A DNA stretch of 64,000 nt from Bedellia somnulentella (lineage: Eukaryota > Arthropoda > Insecta > Lepidoptera > Bedelliidae), in assembly GCA_963576735.1 (NCBI GenBank), contig OY755170.1, forward strand, positions 27,450,875 through 27,514,874, read 5' to 3'. The notes beneath the pieces were generated by a model. That model had not been told where the DNA came from, made no database searches, and worked only from the letters and a program-made list of their open reading frames with translations. The first letter of the stretch is position 1. Each line of letters begins with the position of its first letter. The position numbers and the translations under genes are program-made. Below, in pieces: positions 28,144 through 39,337 of the stretch.

Positions 28144-31100
28144 ATGTTGAACAAAAAAGTTTTAGTAAATATAAGTGTTTACTTCTTGTTTATATATAAT
28201 AGCAGAGTGAGTTGTGAAACAAACAACAATACATTTTCACTAGGCAAGAAATATATATTTAATAATATGTTGAGCTATAATTTTTAACTATATGAAACAT
28301 ATATTGAAACTATGTTTTTTTCAGAAGAATTCAAATGTTCACTACCCGATGTGACGAGCTTAGACAAAGAATTGGATCTTACACGCTTCAGAGCCGACTT
28401 CTCTAAGATATCTGAGGTTAGTTGTGTTGAATTTTTTTAGTTTAATGTTCATATTTTTTTTGTAGTCACATTTCAACTCCTGCTTCCAGGGTAAGAGGTT
28501 TATGTAGATTCGATTCTTTTTTCCTCTCTGAGATGTTAATTTCAGTAGTTTAGGACTGGACTTTGTTGTAACTTACCTATATATGTTAACAGGTGTAATA
28601 TTGATATTTCATCTGGGATGAATTTGCTCCAAGAAAAAATATAGCAGAGAATATATTATGCATACTGTCAAGACATAGTTTTACCTGGATTCCAATCAGT
28701 GCTTTGAATAAATATATTCAACATACATATAATCTAGACCATAAATCCCAAAAAGGGGTAGCAAGAGCTTCAGAGCTAGAAACTTCTCAGCCACATATGG
28801 AAGTTGATAAGGGACAAGATGGTAGAAATAGAGCATCGTTGGTGATGGGTCTCCAACCACATCGTCCAAAAACCACTTAAAAAGCCCCATACACTTAGAC
28901 ACCTTTTATGACACCCTCAGGTAGAAAGGGGTAGTGACATTCTAAGCCAGCACTGCATGTCAAATGTGATGTGAAAACTCAAAGACTATTAGACACAATT
29001 ATCATCAAAATACATTTTAAATTCAAATAAATAGATTTGGTTTACATGTTCAACACCTCTTGGTATACCTAATTAACAAATTTATGTTTATAAATAAGGT
29101 TTGAAGTTAATTCAATACTTGTGAATGAAATTTATTGAGCCAGTGTGGATGGCATTGTTAGATGAAGATTTACATAGAGGACACACTTGGATCAAATAGA
29201 GAATGTGCTAAAAAGGCATGCACCTGAAGTGCAATGAATTAAAGGGTTTGTATGAAAAGATTGATGAATACAAAAAGCTTGAGAGATTTACTGTGATTGT
29301 AAAAAATGGCAAATGATAGAATCATTCCCAGTTTATTATCACTTTCACACAGTTCTTGTAAACAGCTACATCAGGGCTGTCCAAACCATGGCCCGCAAGC
29401 CGCACGCGGTGGGTGGGTTGGGATTATTGTGGCCAGTAGAATCTTTTTTATTATCTTTGTTTATATACATTAATGAGCAAATTATTTTTGTCGCGACGAA
29501 ATTCAAACATTTCTCCAATGTTGCATTGTATCATACATTAAAAAGCCTTGTGTGGAAATCTTTGCGTCAAATGAATGCTACAAAAGTTGAAGGGTATTGA
29601 CACATAGAAAATTAAGGGATTTGCTGTGTAGTGCCGGCTTAGAATAGCACTACCCCATTTCTTCCGGTGGGTGTACGTAAGAGGTGACTAACAGTATTGG
29701 GGATTTTTGGGCGGTGCAGTTGGAGACCCATCACCAACCACCTTTATTTTAACATCTTCTCCCCACTCAACTTTCCAAAAGTGGCTGAGGAATTTCTAAT
29801 TTCTTAGCTCTGGTTACCCCTTCTAGGGATTTATAGCCGTGAGTATATGTATGTATATAAAATTAAGGCACTTTTTAAGTGAATTCGATGCAACCTATGG
29901 AGATTTACTATTGCATTCAGAAATCAGATGACTAAGTGCTGGACAGTGCTTGCAACACTTTTTCGCCAACGAAAAGAAATACCTTTATTTCTAAAAAACA
30001 CAATATCATCTGACACTTCCGAACTACAAGATAAAAAGCAATATCCTCAGTTTCTGGTTGATCTTGCGTTTTTAACTGAATGAAACTAACACTTGAATAA
30101 ATAAAATTTAAAATTGCTAGGCAAAAATCACAATATATAGCCAACATGTACGGAAATAAAATGAAAGCGACATAATAGTCCAGTGGGTAGAACACCCGCC
30201 CCAAAAACAGAAGGGCGTGAGTTCCAATCCTGGGACGGGCCTACACCAATTTGTCTTTTCTAAAGTCATATGTGTGGTTAATTTATCATGGTTGCTAACG
30301 GTGAGGGAAAACATCGTGAGGAAACCCACATGGCTGAGTTGTTCTTAGTCATGTGACAGTGTATTCGTTCAAAACGGCGATAGGCCTGCCCCCTATCACG
30401 TGAGCACACTGTCTAAGCAAAACGTGGGTACCTTCTCTGGTAACTAGATGGCGCTTGCCATGTGAGTTCAGGAGTATTGGTACCTCTGCCAACCCCTTCG
30501 GGGATAAACGGCGTGAACGTTTATGTTATGTTATGTACGGAAATATGAATGGATTCAGAAGTAAACTGAAATTGTTCAAAATGTCTCTACTGCATAATAA
30601 TTTATCTTTTTTTCAAGTTATAAAGAACATTATTTAGAGATAAAAAAATTGAAGAATGTAATTGTCGAACGTGAACGGCGTTTTGCAGATAAAAAAAACA
30701 TTGTTACACTCTTCACTAATCCATTAACGATCGCAGTTGAGAGTGTGAAGATTCATTATCAACTGGAATTGTATGATCTGCAATCAGACCTCTTTTACAA
30801 GGGCAAAACTGAAATAGGACCTTAATCACGCACTGCGTCTAGCTACTACTAATATTGAGGTTGATGTTGACATAATTGTAAAAGACAAATTCTTGAAAAA
30901 GTATATAATAAAATAAAGATTTTATTATTACCACTATTTTATTTTATAAATATTTTGCGGCCCACCAATGTATTTAGTCATTTTTATTGGCCCTGTGTCC
31001 CATCTAGTTTGGACACCCCTGCCCGGCTAGCACGAGCCGTGTTTAAACTAGTTATCGCGTGGGATAAAGCAGCCATCTCTTACGCACTTACTTAGTATCG

Positions 31101-34100
31101 TATACTGCCATCTCATTCTAACCGTTATCGTGTCGATAAAATAGCGCTCGTGCTTGCCTTTCTGAGCTACATAACCGTGTTGAAAACCTTGAAAAATCTT
31201 GTACACTACAATTTTTGGTTCTTTGCTAAGAACTTCTCTGTGATGCACCTCAATCGAACACTTGATACATACATCCCATTCCCTTTCTTAATTCTGCTTG
31301 CAAATCCCATATTTTCTCACCAGTTTCTTTCAGTACTCTTCCAATCTATACCTTTTCATACAATTTACCGACAACACTGAGTAGGCTAATACTACGGTAG
31401 TTCTTGCTTCCTGGCTTTTACCTTTGTATAGGGACACTATCACCGCTCTGCACCAATCATTTGGTACTATGCCAAGTGCTAAACGCTTTTGGAAAAAAAA
31501 GAACAGTCAAGAAGCCACTAACCCTTTACCAGCCCTTAGCATTTCGATATTTAACCTATCATACCAGGTCGCTTTCTAAAATTTCATACTTTTCATCGCT
31601 TTTTTACTTATAAGATAATTTATTTCTAAACCTTTATGAATGTCATAACTCATAACGTATTTGTTAGTGATATTTTATTTATTTTATCCTTACTTACATT
31701 CTTCATTCCTAAAAAAATATAATTATATCCAAGTTTGTTAAATAAACCAGCAAAAACCCCTTAAAGTAATACTTGAAGTCGATAATTAAAATTCTCTTTT
31801 CAGGTGAAATTTCCGAGCTTGATTGGACCATTGAGTGAAAAACTTATATGTAAAATAAAATGTATAGATGGAAACTGGGTTGGCCCACTATGCTCAGAAA
31901 CAGAAGGTAATAGCTGAGTATAGTTACATATATAATATATTTATTATGAGTATAACCAGCTCTTAACATATTATATCCTGTATTTAATATGCTTTCGCTT
32001 TATTAACAGATGGGCGCTTTCAACCAATACTACGTAAATGTGCTTATAAAAAAGATCATCCATTACTCTCTATCACATTCAAAAACTCCTCTATTATTGT
32101 AAGTATATAAATAGTATATTTGGCCAAGTTATGTTTTGATTCACAATTCACTTCTATGTAGACTTTTTGTTATCATAACCATATAATTATAATCTATTTT
32201 GTTGTATATTATTAAGCCACAGTGATGCTAATATGTAACGGATTTCTCCAAAATATGGTGACATAGCATTTCCAAAGCTTCCATGTTTATTTCCACCGAA
32301 AAACTGTTACTAATTTTATCAAGCTATAGAATGTTAACTAATGTTTTATTAATGACGACGTCCGTGGTCCAGTGGATAGGTGACTAGCTTCTCGTTTCGG
32401 AGGTTGCGGGTTCGATCCCCGCTGAGGGCAACATGTATGTGCTGAGCATAAATTATTCTTCTTAGTCTTGGATGTTATTTATAAGTGTATCATATAATAT
32501 TAAATATATCGTTAAGTTAGTATCCCATAATACAAGTTATACTTAGTTCGGGGCTAACTTGATCTGTGTATAATATGTCCGTGTATATTATTATTATTAT
32601 TTTGGCTTTTAATAATATGAGGTGTATCTACAGGAGCCGACGTGGTTCCCCCACGGGTCCTTAATTGTGGCACGGTGCAAAGTGTTTGGGCTGTACAAGT
32701 TGCGCGGAGAAAGTACCCTGCGCTGCGAGAACGGGGTGTGGACTCCAAAGTTTCCTGATTGTGTACCCACTACCCTCATCACTAACTTCACTGGTAATAC
32801 ATAATGTGTTTCTTCACTGCTAAATTGACAATTTATCATATTGTGCTTATTATCTTCTTTTTACTTATCATTTCAAAAAAGGTTTAACTGTTTCATCATA
32901 TAAGTAATTTGTGTAATTCTTCTAAGTAAATAATTTAGACATTTTATCTGTTCTTGAGAAGAACTTGACACTTCATTCCCTGAATAAATAAATCATGAGT
33001 GACACACAATGGGTATGGGGATGAGAATGGGTAGCTCGAAGCCACTTTTGGAAGTGGAGTGTAGGTAAAAGAAAATATGGTTCGGAATATCTGACCTCAT
33101 AGCCAAAAATCATTGAAATCCCAAGGCCCATTTTTTATCCCTATCGATATATAGATAAAACATTTCTTTAACTAGCTATTAAATTTCATTGTGAAGCATT
33201 TGTTTAGCAATTAAATGTTTTCTGTTTAAGACGACGCTCCCCCGACAATCCTGTACACGCTGACATCTGGCTCTGCTGGCGTGGAGCCGTCCGGAGAGCT
33301 GTACGTGTTCCCGGACAGCTCGCTGAGACTCGACTGCGTGACCCCCCGGACGCGGGGGCAGCCCGAGTGGACCTGGACGCAGGCGCTGGGGCACTATTCT
33401 GCTGGTAAGATTATTAGAGAAAAATGTCTTGCCTGTTATGAAATGGATGTTTACTATGGCTAGGCTTAAATTTGTAAGTGTAGAGGGGTTTGTTATCAGA
33501 TCATATTTAGTAATCGAATTTGTGGTAAGAAGATGCATATAAGAACCAGGGTAACAGTATTGCGCAACTTGGGTGGCAATAGGCAGATCATGTAGGGGCG
33601 CCACGTGTGGATAACATGCCACAAAGTAGGCTTATGAGAAAAGATAACATTTTAAAAAGAGGTCTACGTCAAATAGTAGACGTCAGCTGGCACGAACATT
33701 ATATGTCTTAGCATTGAAAATTTCTTGTTCATTGTTGTATTTTATCAAGCAATGCGCGTCAAGTAATACGACATAAAAATTTTTTGCTTATGTTTATAAA
33801 ATAATTAATAACTATAAGTGTCTTGCTGAATAGCAAGAAATGAAATGAACAAGCTTATTTTTCACAGTTAGCATAGTTTCTGTTATAAAACATACTACAA
33901 ATGCTCCTTTTGTGAGGTTGGCATAGGTATTGAATAAAAAATATTTAGTTGCTAAATATAAAAGTTGTATCCATATAAAAGTTACACCTTTACACTTCGA
34001 GACGTATATTATTATATTAGTAGTAGACGTACGTAGTAGTATAAAGTATGTGTGATCAATTAAGGAAAGATTATTTTTCGACAGCAGCAGGACTCGAACC

Positions 34101-37100
34101 CGTGACCTCTCTCTCTCCGACGCTCTGCTAATTGAGCTATGACGTCCAGTGACTAGTGATGCGAAATTATTCTTTCCTTTGTTTCTTAACACCTTAGTGA
34201 TTTCGGCGCTCCCTACCTCCTGTCTGTGGTTCGAGTCATGCTGGTGTCGAAAAAAAAATCTTTCCTTAATTGATTAGGAATAACCTCCCCACATGAGGTT
34301 TTCATTCTAGTTGTATGTGTGATTGTTCCCAGACTGGTCAACGGACGAGGCGGAGTCGGGAACCCACTACCGGCTGGCGCTGAGCAAGGCGTCGGCGCGG
34401 CACAGCGACCACTACACCTGCACGTCCCCCACGGGACACACCAACACCGTCACCATTCGCGTTGTTAGTGAGTTTGCACACCTACTATCACATACTTAAT
34501 AATAATAAAAGATTTTATTTCTCTTTAACACATACAAAAAATGGTGACATGACAAAAAACAATAATTAAGAAGTATTAACAAAGCAAACAATAGCATATA
34601 TAAAAGACAGCAAAATAAAAGACAAAATGGTACAGAGCTCGGTACACTACAAGCAGATAGCTCCGATTTTCAGCTCTGACCGAACCTTAAGACTACTTAC
34701 ACTTAAAACTAACTTAGAACTAATTTCAATACATACTTCGTGTAGTATTGTAACATGTGCTTTGAGTGACACAAACATGGGGAGTAAATAAACTATAGTT
34801 TATAACCAACCATTCATGTCAAGTTTGACAGAACTGAAAGATTTATTAGATAATGTTCAAAAGCAATTCAAATATAAAAAAAATACTTAAATATTCTTTT
34901 ACAATTCAATCTTTCGCCAATCGTTGTAATAGAGATTTTTAAACCAAAGTTATATTTTAATTATGGCCGATAATTTTATTTCGTCAAATGAGAATTGATT
35001 TTAAAATCATCTATCATGTTCTTAAACAGAATAGTGGGTATTTTATTGAAAACAATTGATATGATATGTATTACAGTTTTTTGTCGCAAAAACCTAGCAG
35101 AGAAAGATTGATTTTTATAGATGAAAAATAAATTTATAATTTGTAATTGAGTAATATTTAAAATATCTGTATTAACTGCCATAAATCCTAAAGGGGGTGG
35201 CTAAATTTTAAACAGACCTTTCTTCCGTTCAATGAACGGTATTCCCGGTGATACGGGGGGGGGTAGTGATTCGTAATTCTAATAATTGTTTCTCAGTTCT
35301 TTCTATACTCAGAGTAAACTTTTCCCCCAGACGTAGTGTGTCCACCAATGAATGGCAGCGGCGCGCACCTGATCGTGTTTTCAGAAGGAAGTCGTCTCGG
35401 CCATTCGGTGCACTTCAGCTGCCAGCCTGGGTACCATCTGGAGGGAGACGCTGTCATCACGTGCATGGGGAACAGTATGTTTGCGATTTTATTTTTGAGA
35501 TAAGGTTTCTTTGCCCCTTTTGGTTTAAGGTGACCTTAAATACCTTAGAGAGCCGGTCGTGGGCTTGTTCAACTCACGCTGAATGCTCCTATTTAAAGAT
35601 GAATAATAGTATAAGTAATAATAATAATAGGCTATGAAATAACTAATGTAAAAACGCACGTCTATGCTCAATCAACTTACACCGGTCCATTTAACTACCA
35701 ATCTGACAGTGTACGCTGAACTGATCCTCGGCTTAAATATAGTTCAATAAAGCGTTTCCCAATTGATAATAATTTAAAATTAATCTTAAACTAAAAAAAC
35801 ATGACAAAACTTTATTAACAGTTTACAAATATCCTTTAGAAGAATTAGCAGCTGTTATCTGTATAGCGAGTATGAGTTCTTGTTCGTTGTGTTCAATCTG
35901 TGAAAGATATTCCGAAAAAGGAATCACTTTTACTCTTAATTAAAACACTAATCTTACATCACCAGGCCAGTGGTCAAACCACCTCCCGCGCTGCGTCCAA
36001 ACGTACTGCCCGCTCCTCCACGTGGGCCTCCACGTGACCATCGAAGAGTACGACCGGTCGGCGGGCGGGCGAGCTCTGTTCGCGTGCGCGGCCGGACACC
36101 GACTGGCGGGCGCGCGCCATCTCGACTGCGACAAGCACGGCAACTGGAGTGGGGGGACGCCCGACTGCATACGTTAGTAGCGCTGTACTCTTCAAACGCT
36201 TATACATATTCATTATTTCTAGTAGCGCTATACTCTTCTAACGCTTATACATATTAATTATTTCTAGTAGCGCTATACTCTTCTAACGCTTATACATATT
36301 CATTAGTTCTAGTAGCGCTGTACTCTTCTAACCCATTAGTTCCGATTACGGTAGGGAGATATTATTAATCGCAACTTTAACGATCCTGGCAAACCTCTCT
36401 AGCTTCGTTTACATGCATAAATATTTTCATACCTGCTCTTTTATTCTTCAAATGCCTACATTTTTGAGCATAATCTTTATTTGGTTGAGATTTGTAATCC
36501 GAGGTCGTCCTCTACGAACATTGCCTTCCATATTGGCTGTATAAATCTCTTTTACTAACTTACTATCATCTATCGTCTCTACATGCCCAACTCTCTAACG
36601 CTTACCAATATGTATTTGTGTCTCACTCGACCGAAGACACGCCCTCGGCAAGAACCTCTTCTGTCTCGCTCACACAGCGAAGATTCGCATCTTGAAAAGT
36701 TGGATTCATCAAAATATCACCATATATACACGTATATGCCATACATTGTGTATACATCTTGATATTCGATTAATCCAAGTATACTTCCACCGCTGTCGTT
36801 GGTTTCATCAACTAGTAAGTACTATATACTAAACATTATTAATAAACTTCGTTTGATGTTAGATAAGGTACGGACGAAATTATTGTTGTTGGTTCAAAGA
36901 GTAGAACTCCTGGTAGTTTTGTATGCATGTGTGTGTATCACTCACTTGTAATACATTTTTGTTAGTTCGTTCATGTATTGATACTTATTTGATGTCGTTG
37001 TTTTTAGTCGAGATTGGTTGGCCGTGTAGTGCCGGCTTAGTATGTCGCTACCCTTTTCTACCCACGGGTGTCGTAAGAGGCGACTAAGGTTATTGGGGCT

Positions 37101-39337
37101 TTTTATTGGATTTTTGGGCGATGCGGTTGGAGACCCATCACCAAAAACCTTTATTTTTACCATCTTTTCCCCACTCAACTTCCAAAAGTGGCTGAGGAAT
37201 TTATAATTCCTTAGCTCTGGTTACCCCTTCTAGGGAAATATAGTATAGTTATATATATGTATGGTTGAACACTCACGAGTTATATTATCATGTTTTCTGG
37301 GTATCCCCAAAGAGGTGGCATAGATTTTTATTCAATATACCTGATTATTTTATTTTGATTTTGTACCAACTTGTGGACACAATGGACCCAGGTGATATAA
37401 AGTTTAACGATCACCGCTCCTTACCGATGTTAAACCACGCCTTTAAAAACACTGATTAATTAGCACTCTTGTTCTAACACATGATGTAGAAAAACACCTC
37501 TATATGTCACTTTGTTGTAGCAATTTTGTTTTTATGTGTATTAAATTATATTCAATGTTTATACTTCTAAGTAGGTACATAATTTCAGTGTTCTTAAACA
37601 TACAAGATGTTCTACTTAGATCAGAGGAGGAGTCTAAAACTAAAAAACGTAACCTTAAGAAACATGTCATCGATTATACTAACAAGAAAAACTGCATTCA
37701 AACTACTTCTAAATAGACCATCCTGTATAGATAGTTACAATAAACAAGCATTAATATTGCACATGTAAAAAAGTTTATTATTTTTGTAGTACATACATAC
37801 ATACATATACTCACGGCTCCCTTGAAGGGGTAGCCAGAGCTAGGGAATTAGAAATTTTTCAGCTATTTTTGTAGGCCAATAAAAATTATATAATTTCAGC
37901 AATCTACTGTCCAAAGCCCATGGTACCAGCCCACGGGCGGTTGCTCACTTTCATCAGCTCGCAGGACAATAAGTATCCTGTGGGAGACCTGGCTTCCTAC
38001 TCCTGTGATGATGGATTTCAGGTAAACGGGTCTCGTGATAATATACAGCGGTATGAAAAGATTGACGGATGTAAACGAAGGTTATATGGTTTGCTCGGAT
38101 CGTACATAGTGGCTATCAATAGTCTCTGCCTACCCCAATGGGAAATAATAGCGTGAGTATATGTTTGTATAGAGCTGTATATGGAACATACAAAATCACA
38201 CACATCATGCTACAGACTATGGTCGTAGTATATCCGTTTTCAGAGGGCTGGGTCGTTTTGAATGATTTCTGGTTAATGTGATGTCTCCTTGATTTGCTCA
38301 TATTTTTCCTATGAACTTCTGGAATTGCTGAACAGTTTTTATTCAACAGATCAGGCTTTATTTTCTAAGAATAACATAACATAAACGTTCACGCCGAATA
38401 TCCCCGAAGGGACAAGGTTTGTTTCTAAGAATCAGTTATGAAAAGTTAAAATGATACTCTCTTACAAAAATTTGAAATTCTTACTCTCCGTCCGTCTGTC
38501 ATATAGCTCTATCTCATGAACCGTAATAGTAAGACAGATTACATTTTAAAGATTTATGTTACCCCTCTACGAAAAATACTAAAAACAACCAAACCTTATA
38601 TTTTTGCTCCTTTTCTTTTTATATTTATATCGGCAACAGGGAGAGACTTTTAACAATTTTAAATATCAACAAAATATTGAATTATTATTTCTATTAGAAA
38701 CGTCTTTCATATATACATACATAAGTTCGCTCGAGTCTATCGATTGCCACGTTGTACGTTCCTGGAAACCTCTGAAGCATCATTTACAAACTTATTAATT
38801 ACATTAGAATGTAAAGGGGCTCCATTATCTAATAGTGCAGAACTTCTTGGCGCTAACCGACTGTCATTTGTTTGCAATTATACCCATGAATAAGGATGGG
38901 AAATAAAAACTGCAGTTGTTTTTTTTACATTATTATAATAATCATAAACGATTCTTTCATAAGAGTATAGTCCAGTAAAGGTCGTTTTCAAATTAACTAT
39001 TCGCCAGCTACTAATGGAAGCACAATGGACAAATATTGTCACATTTAGATTTAGATGCAGTGTTACGTCTCGTACCAAATTCATAAGAATGAAAATTTAA
39101 ATTATATACGGTCATATTTTGTATTTATTATGTAACTGAATTAAGGCACGTTCTTCTCAAATACTTACTATTAACAATGATTGATATTTTTTTCAGATTG
39201 TGGGCGAATCGTCAATTCTATGCACAGAGACCGGATTCTGGTCTCATCCGCCACCGTTCTGCCTACCCCCTTCCGAAGTACGAAAGGCTGATATCATATA
39301 CATGGAGAATACAACTCTGATACATGTCGAAGAGTGA
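28144..39337 (+). CDS. hig: Hikaru genki-like secreted Ig/sushi protein, 11 exons, 488 aa
   Basis: Exons: 28144-28243, 28325-28416, 31804-31906, 32010-32098, 32634-32793, 33231-33404, 34333-34467, 35331-35474, 35966-36172, 37900-38021, 39197-39337. All junction phases agree. Exon 1 encodes a signal peptide ([13 protein letters not shown]). Residues about 35-181 form two divergent CCP (sushi) modules. About 182-284 form one Ig domain, with the Cys and Trp in exon 6 and [10 protein letters not shown] in exon 7. Three typical CCPs follow (about 285-349, 350-401 and 402-476), each with four Cys and late Trp. CCPs around a single Ig domain is the layout of Drosophila Hig, a protein secreted into the synaptic cleft of cholinergic synapses. 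The long N-terminal extension of the fly protein is absent. The Ig and first CCP exons are much more GC-rich than the introns. Intron 1 appears to be GC-AG. A nearby AATAAA is at 39953. Confidence 0.82.
28720..28962 (-). repeat. SINE-A, diverged copy in hig intron 2
   Basis: It retains GGGGTAGCAAGAGC, GCCACATATGGAAGTTGA, GGGTCTCCAACCACATCG and CTAAGCCAGCACTGC. Confidence 0.65.
29131..29300 (+). repeat. LINE fragment in hig intron 2
   Basis: It resembles the LINE C-terminal coding region on the plus strand (GGACACACTTGGATCAAAT... AAAAGATTGATG), with deletions. Confidence 0.4.
29618..29858 (+). repeat. SINE-A with 10-bp target duplication
   Basis: The copy is bracketed by AAAATTAAGG (29608-29617 and 29859-29868). 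This shows it arrived by target-primed retroposition and defines the family ends: a 5' region GATTTGCTGTGTAGTG and a 3' TATG-repeat tail. It lies inside the hAT transposase remnant. Confidence 0.88.
30159..30532 (+). repeat. SINE-B: tRNA-derived SINE with 13-bp target duplication
   Basis: It is flanked by ATGTACGGAAATA (30146-30158 and 30533-30545). The head is tRNA-like, with TAGTCCAGTGGGTAGAACA as box A and GAGTTCCAATCC as box B. The body contains GGCCTGCCCCCTATCACGTG and the 3' end is ACGGCGTGAACG followed by TTATG repeats. A second copy is at 61244-61590. Confidence 0.88.
31022..31164. mobile_element. MITE-like segment (GCTAGCACGAG family), copy 1
   Basis: The inverted ends GGCTAGCACGAGC and GCTCGTGCTTGCC enclose sequence similar to 57989-58107. 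It abuts the hAT right TIR. Confidence 0.55.
31213..31605 (-). repeat. LINE RT-domain fragment in hig intron 2
   Basis: It is collinear with 24630-25030 of the LINE (TTGGTTCTTTGCTAAGAA... ACCACTAACCCTTTACCAGC) on the same strand. It carries small deletions and frameshifts, so it is an older copy. Confidence 0.75.
32353..32604 (+). repeat. SINE-C: tRNA-derived SINE with (ATT)n tail
   Basis: The head has GTGGTCCAGTGGATAGGTGAC (box A region) and GCGGGTTCGATCCCCGC, a well-paired T-arm with box B. A tRNA-unrelated body follows and the end is an ATT microsatellite at 32588-32603. It sits in hig intron 4, 29 bases before exon 5. Confidence 0.75.
34051..34305. repeat. tRNA-like foldback repeat, copy 3
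   Basis: The same layout as copy 1: TTAAGGAAAGATTATTTTTCGAC at the left and CTTTCCTTAATTGATTAGG plus CCCCACATGAGG at the right. A diverged tRNA-like region (CGCTCTGCTAATTGAGCTATG complement) lies between. It lies in hig intron 6 and ends about 28 bases before exon 7. Confidence 0.6.
36175..36331 (+). repeat. 45-bp tandem repeat, three full units plus a part
   Basis: Units start at 36175, 36220, 36265 and 36310 (each TAGTAGCGCT...), nearly identical. The array begins three bases after the hig exon 9 donor, so it originated at the exon/intron border. Confidence 0.85.
36360..36600 (-). repeat. LINE 3'-region fragment in hig intron 9
   Basis: It matches the LINE terminal coding region (compare 23520-23760) on the minus strand, diverged and with small deletions. 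Confidence 0.65.
37024..37263 (+). repeat. SINE-A, near full-length copy in hig intron 9
   Basis: GCCGTGTAGTGCCGGCTTAG at the 5' end, GGTTGGAGACCCATCACC inside, and a TATATGTATG-type tail. Confidence 0.75.
37793..37872 (-). repeat. SINE-A fragment just before hig exon 10
   Basis: Only the 3' third is present (CATACATATACTCACGGCT, GGGGTAGCCAGAGC). It lies within 30 bases of the exon 10 acceptor. Confidence 0.65.
38060..38165 (+). repeat. LINE 3'-terminus fragment
   Basis: The segment TCTCTGCCTACCCCAATGGG... AGCGTGAGTATATG is the LINE terminus. Together with an SINE-B end piece in minus orientation at 38367-38418 and a further LINE scrap at 38730-38785, it fills hig intron 10. Confidence 0.55.

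Larger units (their letters stand above)
29500..30830 (+). pseudogene. hAT transposase C-terminal remnant (ZBED5/SCAND3-like type)
   Basis: Pieces readable on the plus strand across several frames are typical of this hAT group: a block near 29520-29575 resembling ALCGNLC; a block at about 29880-30070 containing [23 protein letters not shown] and [16 protein letters not shown] before the second [22 protein letters not shown] directly after it (from about 30550); and a final block at about 30655-30825 ([26 protein letters not shown]), the hAT dimerisation region. Frameshifts, stops and two SINE insertions leave it non-functional. The N-terminal half is missing. Confidence 0.7.
29372..31164 (+). 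mobile_element. hAT-like composite element interrupted by two SINEs
   Basis: The left end CAGGGCTGTCCAAACC (29372-29387) is matched by an inverted CAGGGGTGTCCAAACT at 31021-31006. The sequence then continues into a MITE-like segment whose right end (TTTCTG, 31164) is followed by AGCTACAT (31165-31172). The same 8 bases lie just before the left end (29364-29371). An 8-bp duplication is the hAT hallmark, so the whole 29372-31164 block may have inserted as one unit. The interior has hAT transposase remnants cut by SINE-A (29618-29858) and a second SINE (30159-30532). Confidence 0.6.

Noticed and set aside
28206..28212. GTGAGT as the hig exon 1 donor
   Set aside because: Joining it to exon 2 reaches a stop after a few codons and loses the Cys-containing module. 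The GC donor at 28244 keeps frame.
29364..31029. Simple hAT insertion ending at 31021
   Set aside because: The eight bases after 31021 (CCCGGCTA) do not match those before 29372. The match is found only at 31165, so the simple model lacks a target duplication.
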